This document shows, piece after piece, positions 16,911 to 25,237 of a stretch of DNA of 64,000 bases. Positions within the stretch are counted from its first letter, which is position 1. Each line of letters begins with the position of its first letter. The translations under genes and the position numbers were made by a program. The notes under the pieces are model-generated. The model was not told the DNA's origin. It made no database searches and saw nothing but the letters and a program-made list of their open reading frames with translations. The DNA is from RUG100 sp963542695 (GTDB lineage: Bacteria > Bacillota > Clostridia > Peptostreptococcales > Anaerovoracaceae), in contig CAUTYX010000003.1 in NCBI GenBank assembly GCA_963542695.1, positions 62,001 to 126,000 of the forward strand, given 5' to 3'.

Positions 16911-18380
16911 ATGGATAGAATCGACAAAGTAAGCGATATTTTTGCGGATATGGTCAATATGGCCATGAAAATGGAAGACCGGGCAGTCAAAACATTGTCT
17001 GCCCGGGATCTTTCCGTTGCCGAAATTCGCACTTTGGAAGCCATCGGCCTTGACTCTGCCAAAAGCATGAGTCAAGTGGTACAATCCTTAAATGTCAGCA
17101 TGGGAACACTGACAGCAGCCGTCAACAAGCTGGTGGGGAAAGACTATGTGGAACGGTTTCGTATACCCCAAGACCGGCGTGTGGTGAAGATAAAACTGAC
17201 AGACAAAGGACGTCGTGCAGTGGAAGAACATAACCAGCTGCGGCGGCGCATGGTGCGGCAGGCAGTGGAAGATATGGACGCAGAAGAAGTGGATATGTTC
17301 ATTGACGGCATGGTGAACATTTCGCAGTTCGTAGCCATGAGTCAGTACCGTCCTCTACGAGATCGAAAAGACTATTCCCTATCACCGATAAAACTCGGAA
17401 ACCTCACCTTGCCTGTGCCACTGGTACAAGGAGGTATGGGCATAGGTGTCTCCCTAGGGGGCCTGGCAGGCGCCGTGGCTGCCCAAGGCGGACTGGGATT
17501 GGTATCGGGTGTGGAACCGGGATTTTCAGAAGCGGATTTTTCCATTGACCCGCTGGGTGCCAACCGCAGAGTCCTGCAGCGAGAAATCAAAAAAGCCCTA
17601 CACATTGCCGAAACCACGGCCGGTTCAAAAGGAAAAGGTCTGGTGGGAGTCAACGTAACGGCATCCAGACCCTATTACGGAGAAATGGTAAAGACGGCTA
17701 TTGCATCCGGTGCACAGGTGATCGTTTCCGGCGGTGGATTGCCTATGAGCCTGCCGGCTCTTTGCCAAGGATCAGATATAGCTTTGATTCCCATTGTTTC
17801 CTCTGCAAGAGCAGCCGGTCTCATTACGCGCAGTTGGAAGAAAAAGCACAATTGTCGGCCTGCTGCCTTTATCTTTGAAAGTTCTCAGGCAGGAGGCTAT
17901 TTAGGATATAAAGAGAGCCAATTGGAATCGGTACGTGATGATTTTTATAAAAACCTCCTTGAAATTCGTGAGGAAATCAAAGAACTTCCTATGATTGTGG
18001 CAGGGGGAATCGTCAGCCGAAAAGATGCCGTCAGATCGTATGCCTACGGAGCCGATGGAATCCAAATCGGAACAGGTTTTATCCCTACGAAAGAGTGCGA
18101 TGCCTCGCCGGGGTTCAAAGAAGCGTATTTGAACCTGGATGAAAATGATGTTACAATTATTAGAAATCCGCAAGGGATGCCTTGTCGCGTCATCAATAAT
18201 CCCTACGTAAAAAAGCTGAAGGAAGATCCGGAGAGAGAGATTTCTGCTAAGGAAGAGCGAAAGGCGCTATTGCGTGCCCTTGCAGGTGATAAAGAAAGAG
18301 GTTTGTTCTTCTGTGGCAGCCGAGCTTACCGCATGAAGCCGGTAACGACAGTGGAGCAGGTTTTCAAGGAGTTTATCTGA
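16911..18380 (+). CDS. FabT-like MarR regulator fused to a FabK/nitronate monooxygenase-like flavin domain
   Basis: 489 residues in one uninterrupted frame. Residues 1-145 form a MarR winged-helix unit (recognition region MSQVVQSLNVSMGTLTAAVNKLVGKDYVERFR, wing IPQDRRVVKIKLTDKG), the same family as the fatty acid repressor FabT. Residues 155-489 are an NMO/FabK-type TIM barrel: LVQGGMGIGVSLGGLAGAVAAQGGLG, GVNVTASRPYY, IVSSARAAGL, IVAGGIVSRKDAVRSYAYGADGIQIGTGF. At the site of the catalytic His (GGHxG; His143 in FabK of this operon) it has Tyr330 (QAGGYLGYK). The Cys-rich segment seen near the C-terminus of related clostridial flavin oxidoreductases is absent. I infer a regulator whose flavin or acyl-binding domain senses the pathway. 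It is the last fab gene, 12 bp after fabZ and 13 bp before addB. Confidence 0.9.
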   Translation: MDRIDKVSDIFADMVNMAMKMEDRAVKTLSARDLSVAEIRTLEAIGLDSAKSMSQVVQSLNVSMGTLTAAVNKLVGKDYVERFRIPQDRRVVKIKLTDKGRRAVEEHNQLRRRMVRQAVEDMDAEEVDMFIDGMVNISQFVAMSQYRPLRDRKDYSLSPIKLGNLTLPVPLVQGGMGIGVSLGGLAGAVAAQGGLGLVSGVEPGFSEADFSIDPLGANRRVLQREIKKALHIAETTAGSKGKGLVGVNVTASRPYYGEMVKTAIASGAQVIVSGGGLPMSLPALCQGSDIALIPIVSSARAAGLITRSWKKKHNCRPAAFIFESSQAGGYLGYKESQLESVRDDFYKNLLEIREEIKELPMIVAGGIVSRKDAVRSYAYGADGIQIGTGFIPTKECDASPGFKEAYLNLDENDVTIIRNPQGMPCRVINNPYVKKLKEDPEREISAKEERKALLRALAGDKERGLFFCGSRAYRMKPVTTVEQVFKEFI

Positions 18381-18393
18381 AAGGACGACGGCA

Positions 18394-21300
18394 ATGCTCT
18401 ATATTCACACCAGCCGTGAAAACTACAACAAGGAAAAATTCGTTTTTGAAACCATAAAAGGCAATGCCATTGTGCTGGTTCCGGATCAATATACGGTTCA
18501 GGCTGAGGGGGATGCCTTTTTTTATACCAAAAAAAAGGCTTTAATGGACTTGGAAGTGCTTAGTTTTTCCAGACTCATAGACCGAGTGTTCCAGCAAGCC
18601 GGAGGCGATAGAATCCCGATGATTGATCGGCAAGGGCGTCATATGTTGCTGACCAGAATCATGGGAAAGATGAAAGAGCAGTTGACGGTGTACAAAAATT
18701 ATGTAACCAACTCTGCCTTTATTGAGTTGGCCAATGATTTTATTGCAGAAACAAAACAGTTTGGTCGTAACAGTCAAGACCTGCGCCGGTTGGCTCAAAA
18801 AGTGCCGAAAGAGCGCTATTTATATGGAAAATTGCAAGATATGAGCTTGCTCTTTGAAGAGTACCAACAGGAGATAGAAGGGAAATATTTAGATACAGAA
18901 GACCGTATTAACTTTATGATGGAGCGGATGGAAAAAGCCCCGGTGATTACCGGCAATGAATTTTGGATTTACGGCTTTGACTATTTTGCTCCACGGAGTC
19001 GAGAAATTCTCTGCAGACTGGCTCAGCTGGCACCGGCGGTTCATGTGGTGATGACATATGATATCGGCAGCGGTGATGAAGAATTATTCCATGTGACAGA
19101 AAGAGCTATTGGAGATTTAGTGAGTCACTGCGAAAAAAGAAATATTGCAACATCTGTTGAGGCTATTGATGTAATATACCAAAAGGAAATGGCACCTACT
19201 ATGGCGGCCATTGAAAAAAATCTATTTCGATTGCCCATCACATCCTGTGGTAACAGCGAAAATTTGAAACTGGTTCGCGCTTCCGGTTTATATAAAGAAG
19301 CCGAAGCAGCGGCAGCCGAAGTTCGTCGGTTGGTAGAAGAGGAAGGGATGCGATATAGGGATATTGCCCTTATTTGCAACGATACCGGGAAATTAGGAAA
19401 AATATCTAAAAGAATCTTTGCCCGCTACGACATGGAGCTGATTTTGGATGAAAAGAGGAAAATTACGGCGCACCCGGCAGTGACATTTGTGTTAGCTTTG
19501 CTGAATAGTATTGCCGGGGCTTATCGTCCCCAGGATGTGATTGCCTATATTAAAACCGGGTTTGCGGACATTCTCAGAGAAGAAGCAGAACTCTTTGAAG
19601 ACTACGTGGTGCGGTATCGTATTAGTGGACCCAGATTTAGACAGTCTTTTACAAAGGGAGAGGCGTACTACGGTAAGGATAATCTGGAAAAAATAGAAGA
19701 TGTTCGGCAAAGGATTATTGGGAGAATGCAAGCCTTTGGACAGGAATATAAAAAAGAAAAAACCGTAAGCAGTCGTGTTAAGGCTCTCTATGGATTTTTG
19801 CAGGAAGAATGTAGGCTGCCGGAAAAGATTGACCTGCAAATGGGAGAGGACGCCCAAAACGGATTCGTGGAAGCCGCCGGTGAAAGTGCCCAGGTGTACA
19901 ATGTTATTGTCAAATTGCTGGAGCAAATGGTAGATGTTTTCGGCGATGAGACGATTTCTCAAAAGGATTTTGCCCAGGTATTTCGTTCCGGGTGTGAGGC
20001 GGTGGAGATCGGCTTAATTCCTCCGGTGGCAGACGGACTGTTAATGGGGTCTATGGAACGAACCAGGTTGGGACGGATCAAAGCTTTGTTGGTGCTAGGT
20101 GTCAACGAAGGCGTTTTGCCATCGGGTTCTCAGGGGACCAGCATTTTTAGCGAAGAAGAACGAACGGAGCTTTTGCAAATTGCCGGAGACCGGGAAGAAC
20201 GGGTGATCTGTAAGGAAGAGGCCTATAAAATAAACGAAGAAAATCTGGCCATTTATAGAAATTTCTGCAAGCCTACCAAGGAACTGTGGGTCAGCTGTTC
20301 ACAAACAGATGGAGAAGGAAAAGCCATACGTCCGTCGACTATTTTTGATGTGCTGAAAGAAATTTGCCCGGAAATTCCTGTAGAGGGGGATTTGTCCATA
20401 GATCATCGGTGGCTGTCGCAGATTTCCTCAAAAGAAGCGGCTGCAGTTGGATTGTCTGTTGCCATACAGCAGGCCAAAGAGGGCGGTCATATCAGAGAAA
20501 ATAATGAAACGGCGGAAATCGATCCTCGTTGGCAGTTAGTTGCCAAGTGGTTTCAGAAAAATCAGCCGCAACGACTGGAGAAATTAAAGGAAGGCATGGA
20601 GTATACAGTTAGAGAAGACCCTATCTCGCCACAACTTGCCGGCAAACTCTATGCAGAGGAAAAAGATTTTTCACTTAGTCCTTCCCGGTTGGAGCTCTTT
20701 GGAAGATGCCCGTTTGCACATTTTGTGCGGTATGGAATTCGCCCCAAAACCTTTCGCAGCTATGAGACGGGAGCCTTGGAGCAAGGCGATTTGTATCACC
20801 GTTGTCTCCAGCAGCTGGCATCCCTTTTGAGTCAAGAAAACATTCCTATTTCCGATCCCGATTCTTTGTGGCAGACTATCACAAGACAAAAATGTGATGC
20901 GGCAGTAGAGGGAATTTTGAATAAAGAATTACAAGGATATCAGGAAGGTGTTTTTTCTTATTCACAGCGTGACGCTTTTCGTGGTCGGCAGCTAAAAGAA
21001 AACTGCAAAGAAATATGCTGGAATATGATTTTGCATGTTCGCCACGGGCAAATTGAAGATATGAAACAGGAAATTTCCTTCGGCAGGGGTAAGGCAATTC
21101 CTCCTATTACGGTGGATACCCCCCAAGGAACCGTCTATATTGAAGGGACTATTGACCGGGTAGACTATTTGCAGGAAAATCGTGTCAAAGTCATTGATTA
21201 CAAATCAGGCAAAGACAGTTACAATCCAAAGGAAGCAACCGGTGGGTGGAAGCTGCAGCTGTTCCTGTATTTAGATGCAGCCTGCGAAGGACATAAAAGA

Positions 21301-21744
21301 AAGCCGGTAGGTGCCTACTATTTTCCGGTTCGTCGGGATATGATTTCTGCCGACGGCTTATCCTACAATACAATTAAAGAGGACGTTGAGAGTATCCTTG
21401 CCAGGAGCTTTCGGATGGATGGATTTACCTTGCAGCAAGAAGATGCCATTGCCGATATGGATAAAGAATTTGAAGATGCTTCTGCGGTGCTGCCAATTTC
21501 TCGCAATAAAAGTGGAGAGTTGAAGAAATCCGCTAACAAGCTTCTTAGTCAAAAAGAGATGGATACATTATTGGAAAATGTAGAAGATCGCATTGCCGAT
21601 CTTTGCCGGGAATTGCGAGAGGGTTCCATTGCTGTCGAACCGCGTAAAACCAAGAGTATCACCGCCTGTACCTATTGTGAGTACAATGGTGTATGCAAGT
21701 TTGACGTGCGACTGGACGGATGTCGGTATACACCTATAGAATAA
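18394..21744 (+). CDS. addB: ATP-dependent nuclease/helicase subunit B
   Basis: 1116 residues, normal for AddB of the AddAB recombination-repair complex, which resects double-strand breaks. The N-terminal inactivated helicase-like region starts LYIHTSRENYNKEKFVFETIKGNAIVLVPDQYTVQAE. The C-terminal nuclease has IEGTIDRVDYLQENRVKVIDYKSGK (Asp and Lys of the RecB-type nuclease). The Fe-S staple consists of Cys in LFGRCPFAHFVRYGIRP and the terminal cluster CTYCEYNGVCKFDVRLDGC. AAAGGACGACGGCA precedes the ATG. It follows the fab operon closely and may be read through from it. addA, normally next to it, is not present downstream, where a convergent permease begins. Confidence 0.94.
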   Translation: MLYIHTSRENYNKEKFVFETIKGNAIVLVPDQYTVQAEGDAFFYTKKKALMDLEVLSFSRLIDRVFQQAGGDRIPMIDRQGRHMLLTRIMGKMKEQLTVYKNYVTNSAFIELANDFIAETKQFGRNSQDLRRLAQKVPKERYLYGKLQDMSLLFEEYQQEIEGKYLDTEDRINFMMERMEKAPVITGNEFWIYGFDYFAPRSREILCRLAQLAPAVHVVMTYDIGSGDEELFHVTERAIGDLVSHCEKRNIATSVEAIDVIYQKEMAPTMAAIEKNLFRLPITSCGNSENLKLVRASGLYKEAEAAAAEVRRLVEEEGMRYRDIALICNDTGKLGKISKRIFARYDMELILDEKRKITAHPAVTFVLALLNSIAGAYRPQDVIAYIKTGFADILREEAELFEDYVVRYRISGPRFRQSFTKGEAYYGKDNLEKIEDVRQRIIGRMQAFGQEYKKEKTVSSRVKALYGFLQEECRLPEKIDLQMGEDAQNGFVEAAGESAQVYNVIVKLLEQMVDVFGDETISQKDFAQVFRSGCEAVEIGLIPPVADGLLMGSMERTRLGRIKALLVLGVNEGVLPSGSQGTSIFSEEERTELLQIAGDREERVICKEEAYKINEENLAIYRNFCKPTKELWVSCSQTDGEGKAIRPSTIFDVLKEICPEIPVEGDLSIDHRWLSQISSKEAAAVGLSVAIQQAKEGGHIRENNETAEIDPRWQLVAKWFQKNQPQRLEKLKEGMEYTVREDPISPQLAGKLYAEEKDFSLSPSRLELFGRCPFAHFVRYGIRPKTFRSYETGALEQGDLYHRCLQQLASLLSQENIPISDPDSLWQTITRQKCDAAVEGILNKELQGYQEGVFSYSQRDAFRGRQLKENCKEICWNMILHVRHGQIEDMKQEISFGRGKAIPPITVDTPQGTVYIEGTIDRVDYLQENRVKVIDYKSGKDSYNPKEATGGWKLQLFLYLDAACEGHKRKPVGAYYFPVRRDMISADGLSYNTIKEDVESILARSFRMDGFTLQQEDAIADMDKEFEDASAVLPISRNKSGELKKSANKLLSQKEMDTLLENVEDRIADLCRELREGSIAVEPRKTKSITACTYCEYNGVCKFDVRLDGCRYTPIE

Positions 21745-21782
21745 AATTTTTTAAGGGAGTATTCTTTGAGGTATCCTTTGCG

Positions 21783-22718
21783 CTATTCTTTAGGGCATTC
21801 TTTTTTGTGGTCATGGGCGGAAAGCCGATTCGTTGGCAAGGGAATTTGAGCCAAAATGACGCCGGTAAAGACAAGAGCGCAGCCAAATAACTCCTTGGCT
21901 GTCATGGCTTCTTGCAGCAAAAGCCAGCCGGTTACGGCAGCAAAGACTGCCTCCAGGCTCATAATCAATGTAGCAATGGTAGGTTCGGTATATTTTTGAC
22001 CGACAATCTGCAACGTATAGGCGACACCGCTGGAGAGAACACCGGCATATAGAATGGGCCATTTGGCTGCCCAGAGTCCGGAAAGGGTGGGCGTTTCCAA
22101 AGTCATGGTTACGACAAAGGCAAGGATGCCGGCAACACAAAATTGCAGACAGGACATCTTGACACTATCGGCGCCTTTTTCCAGAAAATAATCAATAACC
22201 ATAATGTGCAATGCAAAGAATACGGCACAAAACAGTTCCAGCAAATCCCCTTTGGAGATGGATAGCTTTTCATTGATGCAAAGTAAATAAAATCCCACAA
22301 TGGAAAGGACGACGCATAGCCAGATGATTTTTCGAATGCGTTTTCCAATGACGACCCCCATAAAGGGTACAATGATAATATATAAGGTTGTAATAAAACC
22401 GGCTTTTCCGGCAGTAGTATAGACGATGCCGACTTGTTGGAATCCATCGGCCACCACTAATACAATGCCGCACCAGATTCCTCCTATAAGGGTGATTTTA
22501 TCCGGCATGAAAGTGTTCTTCGGTTTTTTTAATGCAATCGGTCGGTGATGCAAAACCCAAATAACCGGCAATAGGGTTATCACCCCAAAGACATTACGAG
22601 CTGCCATAAAGGTAAAGGGCTCTACGTAATCCATGCCGGCACTTTGCGCCACAAAGGCGGCCCCCCATATAAATGCTGTTATCAGCAGAATTAAATTTCC
22701 TTTTGTGTTACTACTCAT
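21783..22718 (-). CDS. DMT-superfamily permease (EamA)
   Basis: 311 residues with ten hydrophobic helices in two EamA repeats: LILLITAFIWGAAFVAQSAGMDYVEPFTFMAARN, then VAYTLQIVGQKYTEPTIATLIMSLEAVFAAVTGWLLLQE. The second repeat carries the family glutamate after the GWLLLQE helix. The substrate is unknown (the family exports amino acids or metabolites). I chose the ATG at 22718 because the first membrane helix starts directly after it. A longer frame from 22802 exists but adds a non-homologous hydrophobic leader, and neither start has a clear ribosome binding site. The gene ends in four degenerate copies of a 12-bp unit (about 21760-21807). It is convergent with addB. Confidence 0.85.
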   Translation of the reverse strand: MSSNTKGNLILLITAFIWGAAFVAQSAGMDYVEPFTFMAARNVFGVITLLPVIWVLHHRPIALKKPKNTFMPDKITLIGGIWCGIVLVVADGFQQVGIVYTTAGKAGFITTLYIIIVPFMGVVIGKRIRKIIWLCVVLSIVGFYLLCINEKLSISKGDLLELFCAVFFALHIMVIDYFLEKGADSVKMSCLQFCVAGILAFVVTMTLETPTLSGLWAAKWPILYAGVLSSGVAYTLQIVGQKYTEPTIATLIMSLEAVFAAVTGWLLLQEAMTAKELFGCALVFTGVILAQIPLPTNRLSAHDHKKECPKE

Positions 22719-22945
22719 AAAATTTATTATAGGCATAGGCAGGAAATCTTGCAATACAAAGATGAGTATAAGACCTTTGGTGCAACTACACACGGAATTC
22801 ACACAATCACCTTGTTAATAAAAGAAACACTGTGGTAGTATAACTATAATTGGGTGAAAGAGGATGATTTTCTGTTCTTAAAATCAATTTTAAAGATAAG
22901 AGATAGAAAACCTGTTGATAGATAGAAGAAGAGGAAAGTATAAAA

Positions 22946-23818
22946 ATGAGCGAGATACGAAAGCGAGGACGATTCCTAATCATTATGGCTCTAACCTTTT
23001 TTGTAGGGCTCCTGGGAACGGCTTCTGCACAGGCAGCAACGAAAACCGTTACAGGAACCTATGAAGAGGCTACCTATACCATTTCGGTTCCATTGACGGA
23101 TCCGGAGAGCGTTATCGTGGAACCGGAAGATTATATTAACATTCTGGGAGAAGCAGATTTAGGAAATGGTTTATCCTTGTTAGTGGAAAGCAAGAAGGAT
23201 TACTTGCAGGTAGAAAAGACCCAGACCGCCGAGGCCAAACTGAAAAACGAAAAGAAAATCAAAGAGTACAAGGCAAAGCAGCTGGACAAACAGCATTTGC
23301 AGGAGGCGCAGGAAAAAGCTGATGCCAAGGCCGAAGCGAAATATAATAATGTGTGGGAACTTCCCAGCGAAACCATGCAACTACCGGAAGGGACCGATGG
23401 CTCCACCAAGACCTACATGGATTACACCACGGTAACCAGTCAAGGCAGCAATCAGTACCATCTGTTAAATAGTGAAAAAGCCTATTCAAAAGACGGTTTC
23501 CGCATGTATGACGGATATTACTGTATTGCTCTAGGTAGTTACTACGGAAATCAAATTGGAACCAAGTACTACATTACCTTATCCAACGGAAATACGCTTC
23601 GCTGTATTTTAGGAGACCAAAAGTCGGATCGCCATACCAACGATACTCACCAGTACGCGGTGAAAAATCACGATGTTGTGGAGTTTATCGTAGACAAGCT
23701 GGCATTGTCCGGCGGGGATGTATCTGAAATTGAAGGCTTTGATGGCAGCATTGTTTCCATCAAGCGCATCACCGATGATCATACTAATACCTATCCTTAC
23801 GGGTATGATTGGTATTAA
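22946..23818 (+). CDS. secreted protein of unknown function, possible double-psi beta-barrel C-terminus
   Basis: 290 residues. A cleavable signal peptide is clear (basic RKRGR, hydrophobic core, cleavage near SAQA-ATK at about 30). A Lys/Glu/Ala-rich, probably helical linker runs from about residue 85 to 130 (KLKNEKKIKEYKAKQLDKQHLQ). The C-terminal 130 residues (YYCIALGSYYG, KYYITLSNGNTLRCILGD, HDVVEFIVDK) resemble the beta-rich 3D/double-psi barrel folds of secreted wall-active proteins. That comparison is from memory of the pattern and is not certain. GAGGAAAG lies 7 nt before the ATG. It is a single-gene unit followed by a hairpin that also spans the next gene's ribosome binding site. Confidence 0.6.
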   Translation: MSEIRKRGRFLIIMALTFFVGLLGTASAQAATKTVTGTYEEATYTISVPLTDPESVIVEPEDYINILGEADLGNGLSLLVESKKDYLQVEKTQTAEAKLKNEKKIKEYKAKQLDKQHLQEAQEKADAKAEAKYNNVWELPSETMQLPEGTDGSTKTYMDYTTVTSQGSNQYHLLNSEKAYSKDGFRMYDGYYCIALGSYYGNQIGTKYYITLSNGNTLRCILGDQKSDRHTNDTHQYAVKNHDVVEFIVDKLALSGGDVSEIEGFDGSIVSIKRITDDHTNTYPYGYDWY

Positions 23819-23847
23819 CGAGTATTGATGCTAAAAACAAGATGATG

Positions 23848-23883
23848 AAGGAGCCGGGGAAGTGTTATCTCTCGACTCCTTTT
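23848..23883 (+). other. hairpin that contains the ribosome binding site of the following permease gene
   Basis: AAGGAG (23848-23853) can pair with CTCCTT (23876-23881) across about 22 nt, extended by CG/CG next to a mismatch. The 5' arm is the Shine-Dalgarno sequence of the GTG start at 23862, so the stem could end the upstream transcript or hide the downstream start. It is followed by GCGGGTTTTT. Confidence 0.4.
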
Positions 23884-24872
23884 GCGGGTTTTTGTGGTAT
23901 CATAAAACTATGAACAGCAATGTATCCAAATTAAAACTCTATATCGTTGCTTTTGCCTTTACCTTTTCTATTGGGTTTTCCTTTTTTGGTATTAAAAAAT
24001 GTATTCCCTATGGAGACACCTTGACGATTTTGTCCTACCGATACGTAGCTGCCCTACTAGGGGTTATCGTCTGGATTGGGATTTGCAAAGCTATGAAAAT
24101 ATACCCGGAAACGCCACCGGGGCGTCCTAAGGGAAAGCTGTATCAAACAGCGATTTTTTACATTCTTTTTATGATTTTACAGATTTTTGCCATGTACTTT
24201 GCCACATCGGTGGAAGGTGCCATTGTCTATGCCATGGTACCTATTTTCGCCAAAGTTATCGGACGAATTGTTCTGGGGGAACGATCCACCCGGCTGCAAA
24301 TGTTTTTTATGGTGATGACCGTATCGGCGCTGGTGCTGTTGATTATATTAAATGCTGCATCCCTTGATTTAAACGCTACCGGTTTAATCATAATGATTTT
24401 CAGTTGCTTTTTCATGGCCTGTCAAAATGTTTCGGCTCGCTATATCCGGGGCGTCTTTGCACCCGTTGAAATTACCAAAACCATTGCCGTACTGGGTGCC
24501 ATCGTATTCATTGGTGTTTCGTTGGTGCGGGCGGCGTACCGTGGCAGCATAGGTTGGCTGCTGGAACCGCTTTACCATCTGGATTTTGTGTTTTGGGCCG
24601 GCTTTCTAGGCGTTTTTTGTATCTTGCTTTCGGCACAATTTATGGCGTATATGTTGGCCCACATGGAAATCATCCAATCCTCCATTTTCAACAGTGCTTC
24701 TACATTGGTTTCCATTATTGCCGGCATCTTGATTTTAGGGGAACCTCTCTATTGGTACCACTACGTTTGCGGAGCGATTATTTTCTGTGGTGTTATCGGC
24801 ATGATTCTGGCTCCGGCAGATGCAAAAAATGCCGGAAAATCCTTATCAGACGACATTAGAAAGAAAAAGTGA
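23862..24872 (+). CDS. DMT-superfamily permease (EamA)
   Basis: 336 residues, about ten membrane helices, EamA-type repeats (FTFSIGFSFFGIKKCIPYGDTLTILSYRYVAALLG; MAYMLAHMEIIQSSIFNSASTLVSIIAGILILGEPLYWYH). The substrate is unknown. The GTG at 23862 has an ideal AAGGAG 8 nt upstream, which favours the longer form. An ATG at 23910 (MNSNVSKLKLYI) is closer to the family's usual N-terminus but lacks a site. It is one of four DMT permease genes in this window. A T-box leader begins shortly after its end. Confidence 0.82.
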   Translation: MLSLDSFCGFLWYHKTMNSNVSKLKLYIVAFAFTFSIGFSFFGIKKCIPYGDTLTILSYRYVAALLGVIVWIGICKAMKIYPETPPGRPKGKLYQTAIFYILFMILQIFAMYFATSVEGAIVYAMVPIFAKVIGRIVLGERSTRLQMFFMVMTVSALVLLIILNAASLDLNATGLIIMIFSCFFMACQNVSARYIRGVFAPVEITKTIAVLGAIVFIGVSLVRAAYRGSIGWLLEPLYHLDFVFWAGFLGVFCILLSAQFMAYMLAHMEIIQSSIFNSASTLVSIIAGILILGEPLYWYHYVCGAIIFCGVIGMILAPADAKNAGKSLSDDIRKKK

Positions 24873-24924
24873 TCAGATGGCCTTGACTGCCAGGATAACA
24901 ATCTTTTTAGCGTAAAACCGGCTC

Positions 24925-24953
24925 TTGCAATCCGAGTCCCGGGGTGATAAAAT
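24925..24953 (+). promoter_or_regulatory. promoter of the thrS T-box transcript
   Basis: TTGCAA (24925-24930), 17-bp spacer, TAAAAT (24948-24953). Confidence 0.6.
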
Positions 24954-24961
24954 ATCTTTCT

Positions 24962-25197
24962 AAAGCGATGATGAGAAGAGTAAGTTTGCCAAGGCTTGCA
25001 AGAGAGAGATGGGTAGCTGGAAAGATCTTAGGCAATGGCTTTCTGAAGACCACCTCGGAGCGGCACCAATCCTGCCCGCCTGGCCGCGTCAAAAGCCGAC
25101 AAAGAGTGCCGGAATATATATTCCGGAAGATGGGTGGAACCACGAATACGAACTGTATGCGTCCCTTCTGACAGTATAGCTGCCGAAGGGTTTTTTG
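24962..25197 (+). promoter_or_regulatory. T-box riboswitch (threonyl-tRNA) with terminator
   Basis: Features in order: the stem I region with GATGATGAGAAGAG and AGAGAGATGGGTAGCTGGAAAG; a specifier region GAAGACCACCTCGGAG, in which either possible triplet (25049-25051 or 25052-25054) reads ACC (Thr); the conserved antiterminator T-box TGGGTGGAACCACG (25131-25144), which binds uncharged tRNA NCCA ends; and a terminator CCCTTC...GAAGGG (25163-25190) followed by six T. Uncharged tRNA-Thr should favour antitermination and thrS expression. Confidence 0.93.
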
Positions 25198-25237
25198 TAT
25201 TTTCCCTTTGGTGCTTCGGAAAAAATGGAGGAAAGTT

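Noticed and set aside
21760..21807. Four 12-bp degenerate repeats at the end of the EamA gene as a regulatory or mobile element
   Set aside because: The copies differ at several positions and overlap the coding end; more likely local slippage.
24944..25171. 75-codon plus-strand frame before thrS
   Set aside because: It lies wholly within the T-box leader, whose conserved RNA elements explain the sequence.
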